A stretch of 64,000 bases of DNA from Pedobacter frigidisoli. Its GTDB lineage: Bacteria > Bacteroidota > Bacteroidia > Sphingobacteriales > Sphingobacteriaceae. The DNA lies in contig NZ_SJSN01000001.1 of NCBI RefSeq assembly GCF_004331675.1, positions 62,001 to 126,000 on the forward strand, read 5' to 3'. Position numbers and translations under genes: made by a program. Of this stretch, positions 28,387-38,537 are shown piece after piece; positions within the stretch are counted from its first letter, which is position 1, and each line of letters begins with the position of its first letter. The notes beneath the pieces are model-generated. The model ran no database searches. It had not been told where the DNA came from and worked only from the letters and a program-made list of their open reading frames with translations.

Positions 28387-30267
28387 TTAGCTTTTGCTTT
28401 CTGTAACCGGATTGGCTAATTCCCAATCTTGTTGTATTTTTTCAGCTTCCGCATTTCCTTCAAAGTCATGAGGTAAATTAGAGCTCATTGTTTGAGAGAA
28501 AGGAACAGTTTGAGGGATAAAATCAACATCATGTCCTGGCTTGCTGTAATCATAAGGCCATCTGTAAACTGTTGGGATTTCTCCTGGCCAGTTACCGTGA
28601 ATATGTTCAACTGGTGCTGTCCATTCTAATGTGTTCGATTCCCAAGGATTTTGAGGTGCTACCTTACCTTTGAAAATTGAATAGAAGAAGTTGAACAAGA
28701 ACGCTACCTGAGCAAGTGCAGCCATAATAGCAGCCCACGTTACGAATATATTCACCGTTAACCATTTCTTCATGAATTCAAATTCAGTGAATGCATAATA
28801 ACGACGAGGTACACCATCTAACCCTAAGAAGTGAAGAGGAAAGAACACCAAGTAAGCTGCGATGAAAGTTAACCAAAAGTGTAAATATCCAAGTTTTGCG
28901 TTCATCATTCTACCGAACATTCTTGGGAACCAGTGATAAACACCGGCAAGCATACCAAAAATCGCTGCAGATCCCATTACCAAGTGAAAGTGGGCAACTA
29001 CGAAATAGGTATCGTGTAAGTTAATATCTAAAGATGCATTTCCTAAGAAGATACCTGTTAATCCACCAGAGATAAAGAATGATACTAAACCAATAGCAAA
29101 CAACATGGCTGGAGTGAAACGAATATTACCACGCCATAATGTAGCCAAATAGTTAAAGGTCTTTACTGCAGAAGGAACAGCAATGATCAATGTTGTGATC
29201 ATAAATACACCACCCAGTAATGGGTTCATACCCGTTACAAACATGTGGTGACCCCATACGATGAACGAAAGTACCGTAATACCGATGAGTGAATAAACCA
29301 TCGCATGGTAACCAAAGATTGGTTTACGAGAGTTTACTGAAATCACTTCAGATGAAATACCTAAAGCTGGCATAATTACGATATATACCTCAGGGTGACC
29401 CAAGAACCAGAATAAGTGTTGCCATAAGATTGGAGAACCACCTTCGTTAGGTAAAATGGTTGTACCCATTACGATATCAGAAAGGTAGAAACTTGTTCCA
29501 AAACTACGATCGAACACCATTAATACCACCCCAGCTACAAGAACAGGGAAAGATAAGATACCTAAAATCGCTGTTAAGAAGAACGCCCAGATTGTCAAAG
29601 GCATTTTCCAAAGATCCATACCTTTAGTACGCATGTTTAAGATTGTACTTACGTAGTTAATACCACCCATTAAAGATGAAGCTACGAAAAGCACCATACT
29701 GATTAACCACAAAGTCATACCCATCCCAGAACCTGGCATTGCCTTAGCAACAACGGATAGTGGAGGATAAACCGTCCAACCACCAGATGCAGGACCTGTT
29801 TGGATAAAGAAAGAAGACATCATGACTACACAGGCCATAAAGAAGAACCAGTATGAGAGCATGTTTAGGAATGGCGATGCCATATCTCTAGCTCCAATTT
29901 GCAATGGGATTAATAAGTTACTAAAAGTACCACTCAAACCTGCCGTTAGTACAAAGAATACCATAATGGTACCATGAATGGTTACCAAGGCAAGGTAAAA
30001 ATCGGGGGCAATACGACCACCTTCTGCCCATTTACCTAAGAAAGTTTCTAAGAATGGGAAGCTTTTATCTGGCCAAGCCAATTGAATACGGAATAAAATA
30101 GATAAGCCCATTGCAATTACGGCCATAATGATACCGGTAATCAAAAATTGCTTAGCAATCATTTTATGATCCATGCTGAAGATATACTTCGAAATCAAAG
30201 TCTCCTTGTGGTGCCCGTGATCAGCGTGATCGTGATTGTGTTCGTCGTGTAATGCTATTGTTGACAT
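28387..30267 (-). CDS. ctaD: Cytochrome c oxidase subunit I
   Basis: The 626-residue catalytic subunit shows the low-spin heme ligand in VTIHGT (His98). The Cu-B histidine and the cross-linked tyrosine are in GHPEVY (His291, Tyr295), Cu-B histidines are in WGHHMFVTG (340-341), and heme ligands are in VVAHFHLVMG (426 and 428). The N-terminus is unusually histidine-rich (residues 7-20). It reduces oxygen to water and pumps protons in the inner membrane. It lies between subunit II and heme A synthase genes. Confidence 0.97.
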   Translation of the reverse strand: MSTIALHDEHNHDHADHGHHKETLISKYIFSMDHKMIAKQFLITGIIMAVIAMGLSILFRIQLAWPDKSFPFLETFLGKWAEGGRIAPDFYLALVTIHGTIMVFFVLTAGLSGTFSNLLIPLQIGARDMASPFLNMLSYWFFFMACVVMMSSFFIQTGPASGGWTVYPPLSVVAKAMPGSGMGMTLWLISMVLFVASSLMGGINYVSTILNMRTKGMDLWKMPLTIWAFFLTAILGILSFPVLVAGVVLMVFDRSFGTSFYLSDIVMGTTILPNEGGSPILWQHLFWFLGHPEVYIVIMPALGISSEVISVNSRKPIFGYHAMVYSLIGITVLSFIVWGHHMFVTGMNPLLGGVFMITTLIIAVPSAVKTFNYLATLWRGNIRFTPAMLFAIGLVSFFISGGLTGIFLGNASLDINLHDTYFVVAHFHLVMGSAAIFGMLAGVYHWFPRMFGRMMNAKLGYLHFWLTFIAAYLVFFPLHFLGLDGVPRRYYAFTEFEFMKKWLTVNIFVTWAAIMAALAQVAFLFNFFYSIFKGKVAPQNPWESNTLEWTAPVEHIHGNWPGEIPTVYRWPYDYSKPGHDVDFIPQTVPFSQTMSSNLPHDFEGNAEAEKIQQDWELANPVTESKS

Positions 30268-30290
30268 AATTCTTTCGCTCCTGCTTAATA

Positions 30291-31520
30291 TTATTTATTT
30301 AAAGCCATTTGGTTAGTTTTCACAGCTGCCGAATCGGTTGCTGTAGAGTCTGCTGCTGCTTTAACAGGTGCAGGTGCCACTGGCAAATTAAATTGTTTTC
30401 TTAAATCATCGTTTAAGTATGTTTTCTGCTCTGCTAACCAAGTTTTATACTCGGCTTCAGAAACTACACGTACAACTTTTTGCATGTTGTAGTGACCAGA
30501 TCCACAAATTTTAGCACAGAAGAATAAAAACTTGAAGTTAGGATCATTGGTTTCTTGCTGCATTTGAGCAGTAGTTTTTGTAGGTGTGAACTCAAAAATA
30601 GTTCTCATACCTGGTACAGTATTTAATTGCACTCTAAAGTGAGGCATATAAAAACTGTGGATTACATCTTTACTGGTTAAGATTAATTTGATTGGCTTAT
30701 TTACTGGAAGAACCATTTCATCAGCCATTTCATCATCACGTGAGTTTAGATCCTTAAAATCGATACCCAATGGATTTGTTGCAGTAGTTAATTTATAGTT
30801 CTTATTACCAACTATACCATCAGCTCCAGGATAACGGATAGACCATTTAAACTGCTCTGAAGTAACCTCAATTTGAACCGCTTTATTTTTTGGATCTTCT
30901 ACCTTAAAGAAAATTGATCTCCAAGTTAAGAAACCCATCAATACCAATACTGTTAATACTAATGCAGGAACAATAGTCCAGATTTTCTCTATTGTATTAT
31001 TGTGAGGATAGTAGTAAGCTTTTCTTTTTGCTGAATATTTGTAGATGTAAGCAAATCCGAATAATAAAATGTGTGTTGCAATGAAAACGATTGTGGTAAT
31101 GATCAATGTTAAGTTGAACATTTCATCGATTTTCTTTCCATGTTCTGAGGCAGCATCTGGAAGCAACATTGCTCCGTGTACTGTATATTCCCAATACACA
31201 CCGTATAAACCAAGAACTAAAAACAATGCAAATAAACTTGCATGAATTCTATTCCAGTTAATACCAACAGGTTTACCCTGTGCTTCGCGACTTAATTCAT
31301 AAACCCTAATTGCTTTACCAATAATAGCTATGAATAGACATACGGCAAGGAAGATCAGTATATAAAAAATTACTGATTTATAAACCTCACCCATATCAAC
31401 TTTCGGTGCCGCTGCAGCACCCGCGGCTGCTTGCGCAAAAGCGCTGGTGTTTGCAAAAACAGTAAGTAATACTGCTAAAGCTGCGGTCGTTTTATTCGTG
31501 ATAAACTTTCTTAAACTCAT
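30291..31520 (-). CDS. ctaC: Cytochrome c oxidase subunit II with extra N-terminal membrane helices
   Basis: The 409-residue protein has a signal peptide ending near AFAQ, then about four membrane helices (roughly 48-68, 92-110, 138-160 and 183-203) before the cupredoxin domain. Cu-A ligands are present: VIHSFYMPHF (His288) and CAKICGSGHYNM (Cys335, Cys339, His343, Met346). Canonical subunit II has two helices, so this is the extended form. No C-terminal cytochrome c domain is fused. It accepts electrons from the cytochromes of the upstream alternative complex III. Confidence 0.95.
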   Translation of the reverse strand: MSLRKFITNKTTAALAVLLTVFANTSAFAQAAAGAAAAPKVDMGEVYKSVIFYILIFLAVCLFIAIIGKAIRVYELSREAQGKPVGINWNRIHASLFALFLVLGLYGVYWEYTVHGAMLLPDAASEHGKKIDEMFNLTLIITTIVFIATHILLFGFAYIYKYSAKRKAYYYPHNNTIEKIWTIVPALVLTVLVLMGFLTWRSIFFKVEDPKNKAVQIEVTSEQFKWSIRYPGADGIVGNKNYKLTTATNPLGIDFKDLNSRDDEMADEMVLPVNKPIKLILTSKDVIHSFYMPHFRVQLNTVPGMRTIFEFTPTKTTAQMQQETNDPNFKFLFFCAKICGSGHYNMQKVVRVVSEAEYKTWLAEQKTYLNDDLRKQFNLPVAPAPVKAAADSTATDSAAVKTNQMALNK

Positions 31521-31590
31521 TTTCTTAAAAGTAGTACGCTGTACTGCTAATTATAATAATAATTAAATATTTGCCCTATAATGTCATCTA

Positions 31591-32814
31591 CTAAAGTTGA
31601 TGATGCAAACTTTCTTGTAATAGTGGGTGGTTCTTAGCAATTAAAGGTTTTTTGCTCAAGTTTGATAAAACCGTAAAGGTAAACAATCCTACAAAACCTA
31701 AAGCAGTACCTATCTCCACAATACCAAAACCGTTATGGCCTTCTTCAACTGCTCCTGGCATAATCATTTGGTAATAATCTACCCAGTGCCCTAACAATAC
31801 AACAATTGCAACGAATAATAATTTTGCATCTGTTCTTTTGTTATCTCTATCCATTAATAATAATACTGGTGCTAAGAAGTTCATCGCAAGGTTTAAGAAA
31901 AACCAAAACTTGTAATATTCAAAACGTTTGTAGAAATAAACAGTTTCCTCAGGCATGTTAGCATAGTAAATTAACAAGAACTGTGCGAACCAAACGTAAG
32001 TCCAGAAGATGGAGAAACCGAAGATAAACTGACCTAAGTTGTGTAAATGGCTATTGTTAACCCATTGCATGTAACCAGCTCTTCTTAACAAGATGATGAT
32101 AATTGCAATAGTTGCTAAACTACTTACCCACATTGCTGCGAAGTTATACCAACCAAACATGGTTGAGAACCAGTGCGCCTCTAAAGACATTACTGTATCG
32201 AAAGCAAAAATTGGTGTTGTAAAACCATAAATTACCAAGAAGATACAAGCATTCTTAAAGCTTTTTCTATATGAATTTAATCCACCAGCCAAATCTTCAT
32301 TATATGAATACTTAACAAATAGTATAGAAAAGATGCTATAAACACCTAAGAATACCACTTGGCGACCTAAAAAGAACGGTACATTTAAGAAAACAGATTT
32401 ACCTGCAATTAATGCATCGTAATTTGGACTGTTTACATCTGTCAATCCATCGGCATGCCAATGGTGATATAAGTTGTGCGTGTATAAACCTGCAGAAATA
32501 ATAATAACAAGTATTACAGCTGCTATTGGCAATGTTTTGGCCATAGCTTGTGGTACACGTAGAATTGATGCAGACCAACCCGCTTGAGCTACATATTGAA
32601 CAGCAAGGAAAAATGTACCCGACATACAAACGCATGCGAAGTAATATCCCATAAGCAACAGGTTAGCAAAAGTACGCTCATGCATGACTTTATCGCCAAA
32701 AACGAAACCGAAGAACACTGCCGCAACACCGATAAGGATGCCAACGATGCTTAAGGTTTTTACTTTACCTGTAAACTCAAACTGTTCACTAAAATTAATA
32801 TTGTGAGTTCCCAT
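31591..32814 (-). CDS. actF: Alternative complex III subunit ActF
   Basis: The 407-residue polytopic protein has about ten membrane helices and conserved quinol-pocket-type stretches such as LYHHWHADG and FDTVMSLEAHWFSTMFGWY. It is the NrfD-like ActF subunit, related to ActC. It is the last gene of the act series, 15 bp after actE. It forms part of the membrane quinol-oxidising module that passes electrons to the oxidase. Confidence 0.92.
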   Translation of the reverse strand: MGTHNINFSEQFEFTGKVKTLSIVGILIGVAAVFFGFVFGDKVMHERTFANLLLMGYYFACVCMSGTFFLAVQYVAQAGWSASILRVPQAMAKTLPIAAVILVIIISAGLYTHNLYHHWHADGLTDVNSPNYDALIAGKSVFLNVPFFLGRQVVFLGVYSIFSILFVKYSYNEDLAGGLNSYRKSFKNACIFLVIYGFTTPIFAFDTVMSLEAHWFSTMFGWYNFAAMWVSSLATIAIIIILLRRAGYMQWVNNSHLHNLGQFIFGFSIFWTYVWFAQFLLIYYANMPEETVYFYKRFEYYKFWFFLNLAMNFLAPVLLLMDRDNKRTDAKLLFVAIVVLLGHWVDYYQMIMPGAVEEGHNGFGIVEIGTALGFVGLFTFTVLSNLSKKPLIAKNHPLLQESLHHQL

Positions 32815-32829
32815 TTATATTCTGCTTTA

Positions 32830-33426
32830 CTATTGTCCTTTTTGTAATTGTTGAACATACATCACTATTTTCCAACGATCTATTGGTAAAATTTGCGAAG
32901 CATGCGAGCCCATGTTATTTACACCATAAGTAATGGTATGATAGATTTTACCTGCAGTAAGATCAACCATATTTCCACCTCTAGATGAACTTCCTGTTTG
33001 ATAAGCTGGTACACCGCTAAACTTTTCAATTTTAACTAAGTGTCCTTGTCCATCACCTTTTTCTCCGTGGCAAGGGCTACAGAAAACATTAAACAAATGT
33101 TTACCTTGAGCCAAGTTAACAGTATCAACAGGTAATGGATCTACCATACTTACACCTGCTGCTTCATATCCTTCTTTAGTATTAGGATAATCATCATATT
33201 CTGTAAAACCAACTGGTTTTGTATTTGCTGGTGGTACTTGAGCCGCATGTCCTTTAAAACTTGGTACATGTGCGGTATCCACTGCCTGATCCGGATTTAA
33301 AGCAATCGGATCATACATATTTCTGGCATATTCTAAGCCAGTACTGCGTTTATCCTTACATGCAGATAAAGTAGCTGCAAAAGCGATAGCTAAAAACGCG
33401 GCATAAACAAATTTATTCTTATTCAT
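32830..33426 (-). CDS. actE: Alternative complex III monoheme cytochrome ActE
   Basis: The start at 33426 (MNKNKFVYAAFLAIAF) is preferred because it overlaps the actD stop by 8 bp and gives a lipoprotein signal with LSAC. A single heme site CSPCH lies in FNVFCSPCHGEKGDGQGH, with a methionine ligand probably in NNMGSHASQI. The protein has about 198 residues and a periplasmic, lipid-anchored location. It passes electrons toward the oxidase. Confidence 0.93.
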   Translation of the reverse strand: MNKNKFVYAAFLAIAFAATLSACKDKRSTGLEYARNMYDPIALNPDQAVDTAHVPSFKGHAAQVPPANTKPVGFTEYDDYPNTKEGYEAAGVSMVDPLPVDTVNLAQGKHLFNVFCSPCHGEKGDGQGHLVKIEKFSGVPAYQTGSSSRGGNMVDLTAGKIYHTITYGVNNMGSHASQILPIDRWKIVMYVQQLQKGQ

Positions 33427-33955
33427 AGCTAATGTACTTCCTTTCATTATACTTTACTTCTAAAGCACCTGCATCTTTTAATAAACCATCAATTACAGTA
33501 TGTGCTGTATTGTCTTTTGCATCAACTGCAATCACAAAACGATCATCAGTTGCACGAAGATCCATTACTCTTGGTGCTCTTCCTGGAAACAAATGCGTAG
33601 AAGCATAATAAGTTAACACCATACCGAAAGCACAGAATAATACGGTTAGTTCGAACATTATTGGAATAAAATCCGGCAATGCAAACGATGGTTTACCACC
33701 GATGTTTACTTTCCAATCGATAACTGCGCAAAAATAGATCAAAGCGAATGCTGCACAAGTTCCGGTAATACCAAAGCAAAATGCTGCGATATCGATTCTC
33801 GATCTTTTAATTCCTAATTTGACTTCTATTCCGTGTATAGGCATTGGAGTATAAACATCATAAATGCTTACGCCATTTTCCTGAAGTTTATCGATGCCAT
33901 GCATCATTTCAACAGGATCACCAAAACTGCCTAAAATATATTTGATATCACTCAT
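33419..33955 (-). CDS. actD: Alternative complex III subunit ActD (DUF3341)
   Basis: The 178-residue protein has the DUF3341 pattern: an N-terminal soluble part (YILGSFGDPVEMMHGIDKL, YTPMPIHG), two membrane helices in the middle and a C-terminal domain. It is 2 bp from actC and overlaps actE by 8 bp. It is a structural membrane subunit of the complex with no cofactor motif visible. Confidence 0.93.
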   Translation of the reverse strand: MSDIKYILGSFGDPVEMMHGIDKLQENGVSIYDVYTPMPIHGIEVKLGIKRSRIDIAAFCFGITGTCAAFALIYFCAVIDWKVNIGGKPSFALPDFIPIMFELTVLFCAFGMVLTYYASTHLFPGRAPRVMDLRATDDRFVIAVDAKDNTAHTVIDGLLKDAGALEVKYNERKYISYE

Positions 33956-33957
33956 TG

Positions 33958-35430
33958 TTATATTTTTGCGTATTCTTCTTGTTTAACACTATCAAATTTC
34001 TCTAAAGACTCTACGTATTCTGCAACGTATTCTTTATTCTCATGTCCTTCTTTAATCTGCTTCATCTTCGCTTGCTCACTTGCCGATTTCAACAATAACT
34101 TAACCTCAGCTATAGCGATTGATGGCAATACACGTAAGAATAATAAGAATAAGGTAAAGAATAAACCAATTGAACCAACGAATACACTTACATCAACCCA
34201 AGTTGGCGAAAACATTGCCCAACTCGATGGAATATAATCACGGTGTAATGAGGTAACAATAATTACGAAACGTTCGAACCACATACCAATGTTTACAACG
34301 ATTGATAAAATCCAAGTAGCACGAATGCTTAAACGTATTTTCTTGAACCAAAGTAGTTGTGGAGAGATTACGTTACAAGTCATCATCATCCAATATGCCC
34401 ACCAGTAAGGACCAGTAGATCTGTTTATGAATGCATATTGTTCATACTCAGAACCTGAATACCATGCGATGAAAAACTCTGTTAAGTAAGCAACACCTAC
34501 GATTGATCCTGTTAAGATGATGATTTTATTCATCGACTCGATGTGGAACATGGTGATGTAGTTCTCAAGACCCAGTACTTTACGTGCCACCAATAATAAG
34601 GTTAACACCATCGCGAAGCCTGAGAAAATCGCTCCAGCAACGAAGTATGGAGGGAAAATTGTAGTGTGCCATCCTGGAATTACAGATGTTGCAAAGTCCA
34701 TTGATACAATTGTGTGTACCGAAAGTACAAGTGGAGTTGAAATACCTGCAAGAATTAAGGACACAGCCTCGAAACGTTGCCAAGTTTTAACACTTCCGCT
34801 CCATCCAAAAGAAAAGATAGAATAGATTTTTTTACGTGTTCCTGTTGCACGATCGCGAATGGTAGCAATATCTGGTAATAAACCTGTGTACCAGAATAAT
34901 AATGATACAGAGAAATAGGTGGAGATGGCAAACATATCCCAAACCAATGGTGAGTTAAAGTTAACCCATAATGATCCAAATTGATTTGGTAATGGCAATA
35001 CCCAATAAGCTAACCAAGGACGGCCCATGTGAGAAACAACATAAGTTGCCGCACAAATAACCGCAAAGATGGTCATCGCCTCTGCCGAACGGTTAATGGA
35101 GTTACGCCAGTTCTGACGGAAGAGTAATAATACCGCTGAAATAAGTGTTCCTGCGTGACCAATACCAACCCACCATACGAAACCGGTGATATCCCAAGCC
35201 CATCCAACTGTTTTATTTAAACCCCAAGCACCGATACCATTCCAGAAAGTGTAGCTTACTGCTACAACCCAAAGTAAAGCACCTAATGAGGCAACGATGA
35301 AACCAATCCACCAAGCCTTGTTCGGCTTGTTTTCTACCGGGCCTAAAATGTCATCCGTAATTTTTGCATACGTAATGTCATTGCCGGTAATTAATGGTTC
35401 TCTAAGTATTGATTCGTTATGTCCTGACAT
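33958..35430 (-). CDS. actC: Alternative complex III subunit ActC (NrfD-like)
   Basis: The 490-residue protein has about ten membrane helices and NrfD/PsrC-family features (WWVGIGHAGTLISAVLLLF, SMDFATSVIPGWHTTIFPPYF). It should hold the menaquinol oxidation site and contact the iron-sulfur subunit ActB encoded upstream. Its order within the act genes is canonical. Confidence 0.94.
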   Translation of the reverse strand: MSGHNESILREPLITGNDITYAKITDDILGPVENKPNKAWWIGFIVASLGALLWVVAVSYTFWNGIGAWGLNKTVGWAWDITGFVWWVGIGHAGTLISAVLLLFRQNWRNSINRSAEAMTIFAVICAATYVVSHMGRPWLAYWVLPLPNQFGSLWVNFNSPLVWDMFAISTYFSVSLLFWYTGLLPDIATIRDRATGTRKKIYSIFSFGWSGSVKTWQRFEAVSLILAGISTPLVLSVHTIVSMDFATSVIPGWHTTIFPPYFVAGAIFSGFAMVLTLLLVARKVLGLENYITMFHIESMNKIIILTGSIVGVAYLTEFFIAWYSGSEYEQYAFINRSTGPYWWAYWMMMTCNVISPQLLWFKKIRLSIRATWILSIVVNIGMWFERFVIIVTSLHRDYIPSSWAMFSPTWVDVSVFVGSIGLFFTLFLLFLRVLPSIAIAEVKLLLKSASEQAKMKQIKEGHENKEYVAEYVESLEKFDSVKQEEYAKI

Positions 35431-35456
35431 AATTTGTATTTTCTTTATACTAAAGC

Positions 35457-38400
35457 TTACGCTTGTACTGTTGTATCTGTATTTCTAATTTTTGTCATAT
35501 ATCCGATACCCGGTTTCACGTTGATTTCTTCTAGAACGTAATAGATACGCTCAGAACGTAATGCTTTTGAAACTTCTGAATTAGGATCGTTTGAATCACC
35601 AAATATGATTGCATTTGCTGAACAAGCTTCTTGACAAGCCATTTTAATATCGCCATCTTTTAATGGGCGTTTCTCAATTTTAGCTTTCAATTTACCACCT
35701 TGAATACGTTGGATACACATAGAGCATTTCTCCATCACTCCACGAGAACGTGTAGTTACATCAGGATTTAAAACCAATTGAGTAAACTCGTTATTTAAAT
35801 AGTTATCGAAACGAGAATCGTTCCAGTAGTTAAACCAGTTGAAACGACGTACTTTATACGGACAGTTATTCGCACAGTAACGTGTACCTACGCAACGGTT
35901 ATAAGCCATGTGGTTTAAACCATCACTTGAGTGTACAGTTGCCAATACCGGACAAACTGTTTCACAAGGTGCGTGATCACAATGTTGACATAACATTGGT
36001 TGGTGAACAACAGAAACGTGATCTAAATCTTCCAACTTAGCAATTTCCTTTTCTCTTGTTACTTCCTCTCCATTGCTTTCATAGCTATAATAACGATCGA
36101 TACGAATCCAGTGCATTTCACGACGACGGCGAACCTCATCACGACCTACAACAGGAATGTTATTTTCCACGTTACAGGCAACAATACAAGAACCACAACC
36201 AGTACAAGCATTCAAATCGATTGCCATAACCCAGTTGTTACCTGGTTTTTCATATTGATCCCAAAGATCGTAGTCTTTGTGTTCTCCTTTTTCGTTACCT
36301 GCTGAAGAATCTTTTAAATATTCTTTGAAAGTAGCTTCCTTAATTACTGCACGACCCTCGAAAGAGTGGTGAGTTTGTGTTTGTGCCAATTCGTAAAAAC
36401 CACCTGTTGGTGTAATCGTTACTGTAGTAGCGTATTGCATTGTTCCATTTACGAATGAAACAAATGGGAAAGCATTTTTACCTACATCATTTCCAGCTTT
36501 ACCAACCTTGGTACGTCCGTAACCTAATGCGATAGATGCTGTTCCTTGTGCTTGGCCTGGTTGGATCAATACTGGAAGATCTACAGAATATCCGTTGCTT
36601 CCTTTTACAGTTACCACATCAAATTCCTTAACCTTTAATGTTTCAGCATATTTTGGAGCGATAGCAACATAGTTATCCCAAGTTACTTTAGAAACTGGAT
36701 CAGGCAATTCTTGTAAGAATGCATTGTTGGCATTTTTACCATCACGCATTGGAACGCTTTCGTAAACCTGTAACTGAACATCTTTTGTTAAGGCCTTACT
36801 GCTATTTAAAATTGAAGTAGTTACTGCTGCTAAAGATAAGGTGAATGAATAAGTTCCAGCGGCTTTAGCACCTGCTGTTACCACACCTTTTTCTAAAACA
36901 TCATTCCATTTCAATCCAAGTGCTGGCAACATTTTGGTTTCCCAATTGCTACGAACAAATTGATAGTAGTCTTTTACAGGAGCATCAGCCCAAGTTAATA
37001 AGCTTTCTTCAGCTTGACGGCTGTTGAAAACCGGGTTGATGGTTGGCTGAACGATAGAATAATATCCTTCGTAAGCATTTGCATCGCCCCAAGATTCTAA
37101 ATAATTATGGTTAATCGCAATGGCATTACAAAGTGAAGCTGTTTCATCAGCTCTATCTGAGAATGAAATTTTTGCTGGCACTTTAGTTAAAGCATCAACG
37201 AATTTTTTGCTGTCGATTGAATCGTAAGCGGGGTTGCTATCTAAGAATAAAACAGCACCAACTTCTCCACGACCCATTTCAGCAACTAAACCATTAAATT
37301 CGGCATCGTTACCAGCATATAAGTAACAAGGGTTATCTAAATCGATAGTAGTACCATAGCTTCCGATAGCGGCGTTAATGGCATTTACTAAAATTTGTGT
37401 AGAAACATCATTAGAACCACAAACTACAAGGCCTTTACCTTTAGCTTGCAATAATTCTTTAGCAACTAACTTAATTACCTTATCAGCTGTTGTGTTGTTA
37501 CCTAGTGTTCCGCCAGATAAAGCTTGACCAGTAATTGCATTATATAAGGCGATTAAAGCAGGACCTTCTTCTGATAATTTTATCGGAACACGCGTATCTG
37601 CATTAGTACCTGTTAAGCTCATTCCACTTTCGAATTGAATGTGGCGGCTCATTTTTTTGTTTTCTAATGATTTGTAGTTACGGTTAGCCGTGTATTGAGC
37701 TGTAAACTCCTCACCACTAATCCATGTACCTAAGAAATCGGCACCGAAACTTACAATTAAATCAGCCTTATCGAAATTGTACTTAGGTAAAACTGCTTTA
37801 CCGAAACTGTTTTGATTGGCCTGAATAATACCTGTATAAGAAACAGCATCATACTGAACCAATTTAGCAGCAGGATATTTTGCTATAAACTGAGCAATTA
37901 CAGCATTTGTCGATGGACTGCTAACTGTAGAAGCTACAATACGAATCTTTTTACCACCAGCTTGTGCTTTAGCCAACTCGCCTTTTACAAAGCTGTCAAT
38001 TTTAGCCCAAGTAGTTTCCTCCGTTTTTTGATCCTTTACAAAAGCTGGTGCCTTTAATTTAGATACATCATATAAATCCAATACCGAAGCCTGTGCTCTT
38101 GCATCCGTTCCACGGAAAAATTCGCCAGCATTTGGATTTGGTTCGATCTTAATTGGACGACCTTCTCTTGTTTTAACCAAAATACTTTGGCCATTAAAGC
38201 TCGAAGTATAATAGTTAGGAATACCTGGAGTTACCTCTTCAGGCTTAATCAAGTAAGGAATAGATTTATGTATTGGGGCTGTTTGACATGCCGCTAAAGT
38301 TACTGCACCTAAACCAAAACCTAACGCCTTTAAAAAGTCGCGGCGTGGGGTAACGGTACTTAACCCTGCTTCATTTAAAACATCTTCTATTGGAAGTGGC

Positions 38401-38489
38401 TCGGCGAATTCGTTTTTGCTATTCTTAACAAAATCGGGTGTATTGTTATACTCCTCTAAGCCTTTCCAGTATTTTTTGTTGCTTTCCAT
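35457..38489 (-). CDS. actB: Alternative complex III subunit ActB (molybdopterin-like plus Fe-S domain)
   Basis: The 1010-residue protein has a twin-arginine motif at residues 49-54 (RRDFLK) followed by a lipobox (LAACQ). It has an N-terminal molybdopterin-oxidoreductase-like domain and a C-terminal four-cluster ferredoxin domain. The clusters are CTGCGSCIVAC, CQHCDHAPCETVC, CVGTRYCANNCPYK and CSMC with ACQEAC. By family knowledge the molybdopterin domain carries no cofactor, and the iron-sulfur clusters relay electrons from quinol to the ActA hemes. Confidence 0.95.
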   Translation of the reverse strand: MESNKKYWKGLEEYNNTPDFVKNSKNEFAEPLPIEDVLNEAGLSTVTPRRDFLKALGFGLGAVTLAACQTAPIHKSIPYLIKPEEVTPGIPNYYTSSFNGQSILVKTREGRPIKIEPNPNAGEFFRGTDARAQASVLDLYDVSKLKAPAFVKDQKTEETTWAKIDSFVKGELAKAQAGGKKIRIVASTVSSPSTNAVIAQFIAKYPAAKLVQYDAVSYTGIIQANQNSFGKAVLPKYNFDKADLIVSFGADFLGTWISGEEFTAQYTANRNYKSLENKKMSRHIQFESGMSLTGTNADTRVPIKLSEEGPALIALYNAITGQALSGGTLGNNTTADKVIKLVAKELLQAKGKGLVVCGSNDVSTQILVNAINAAIGSYGTTIDLDNPCYLYAGNDAEFNGLVAEMGRGEVGAVLFLDSNPAYDSIDSKKFVDALTKVPAKISFSDRADETASLCNAIAINHNYLESWGDANAYEGYYSIVQPTINPVFNSRQAEESLLTWADAPVKDYYQFVRSNWETKMLPALGLKWNDVLEKGVVTAGAKAAGTYSFTLSLAAVTTSILNSSKALTKDVQLQVYESVPMRDGKNANNAFLQELPDPVSKVTWDNYVAIAPKYAETLKVKEFDVVTVKGSNGYSVDLPVLIQPGQAQGTASIALGYGRTKVGKAGNDVGKNAFPFVSFVNGTMQYATTVTITPTGGFYELAQTQTHHSFEGRAVIKEATFKEYLKDSSAGNEKGEHKDYDLWDQYEKPGNNWVMAIDLNACTGCGSCIVACNVENNIPVVGRDEVRRRREMHWIRIDRYYSYESNGEEVTREKEIAKLEDLDHVSVVHQPMLCQHCDHAPCETVCPVLATVHSSDGLNHMAYNRCVGTRYCANNCPYKVRRFNWFNYWNDSRFDNYLNNEFTQLVLNPDVTTRSRGVMEKCSMCIQRIQGGKLKAKIEKRPLKDGDIKMACQEACSANAIIFGDSNDPNSEVSKALRSERIYYVLEEINVKPGIGYMTKIRNTDTTVQA

Positions 38490-38537
38490 TTAAGCTATAT
38501 TACTGTTTATTCGATCGTTCTTACTAAACTCTACTTA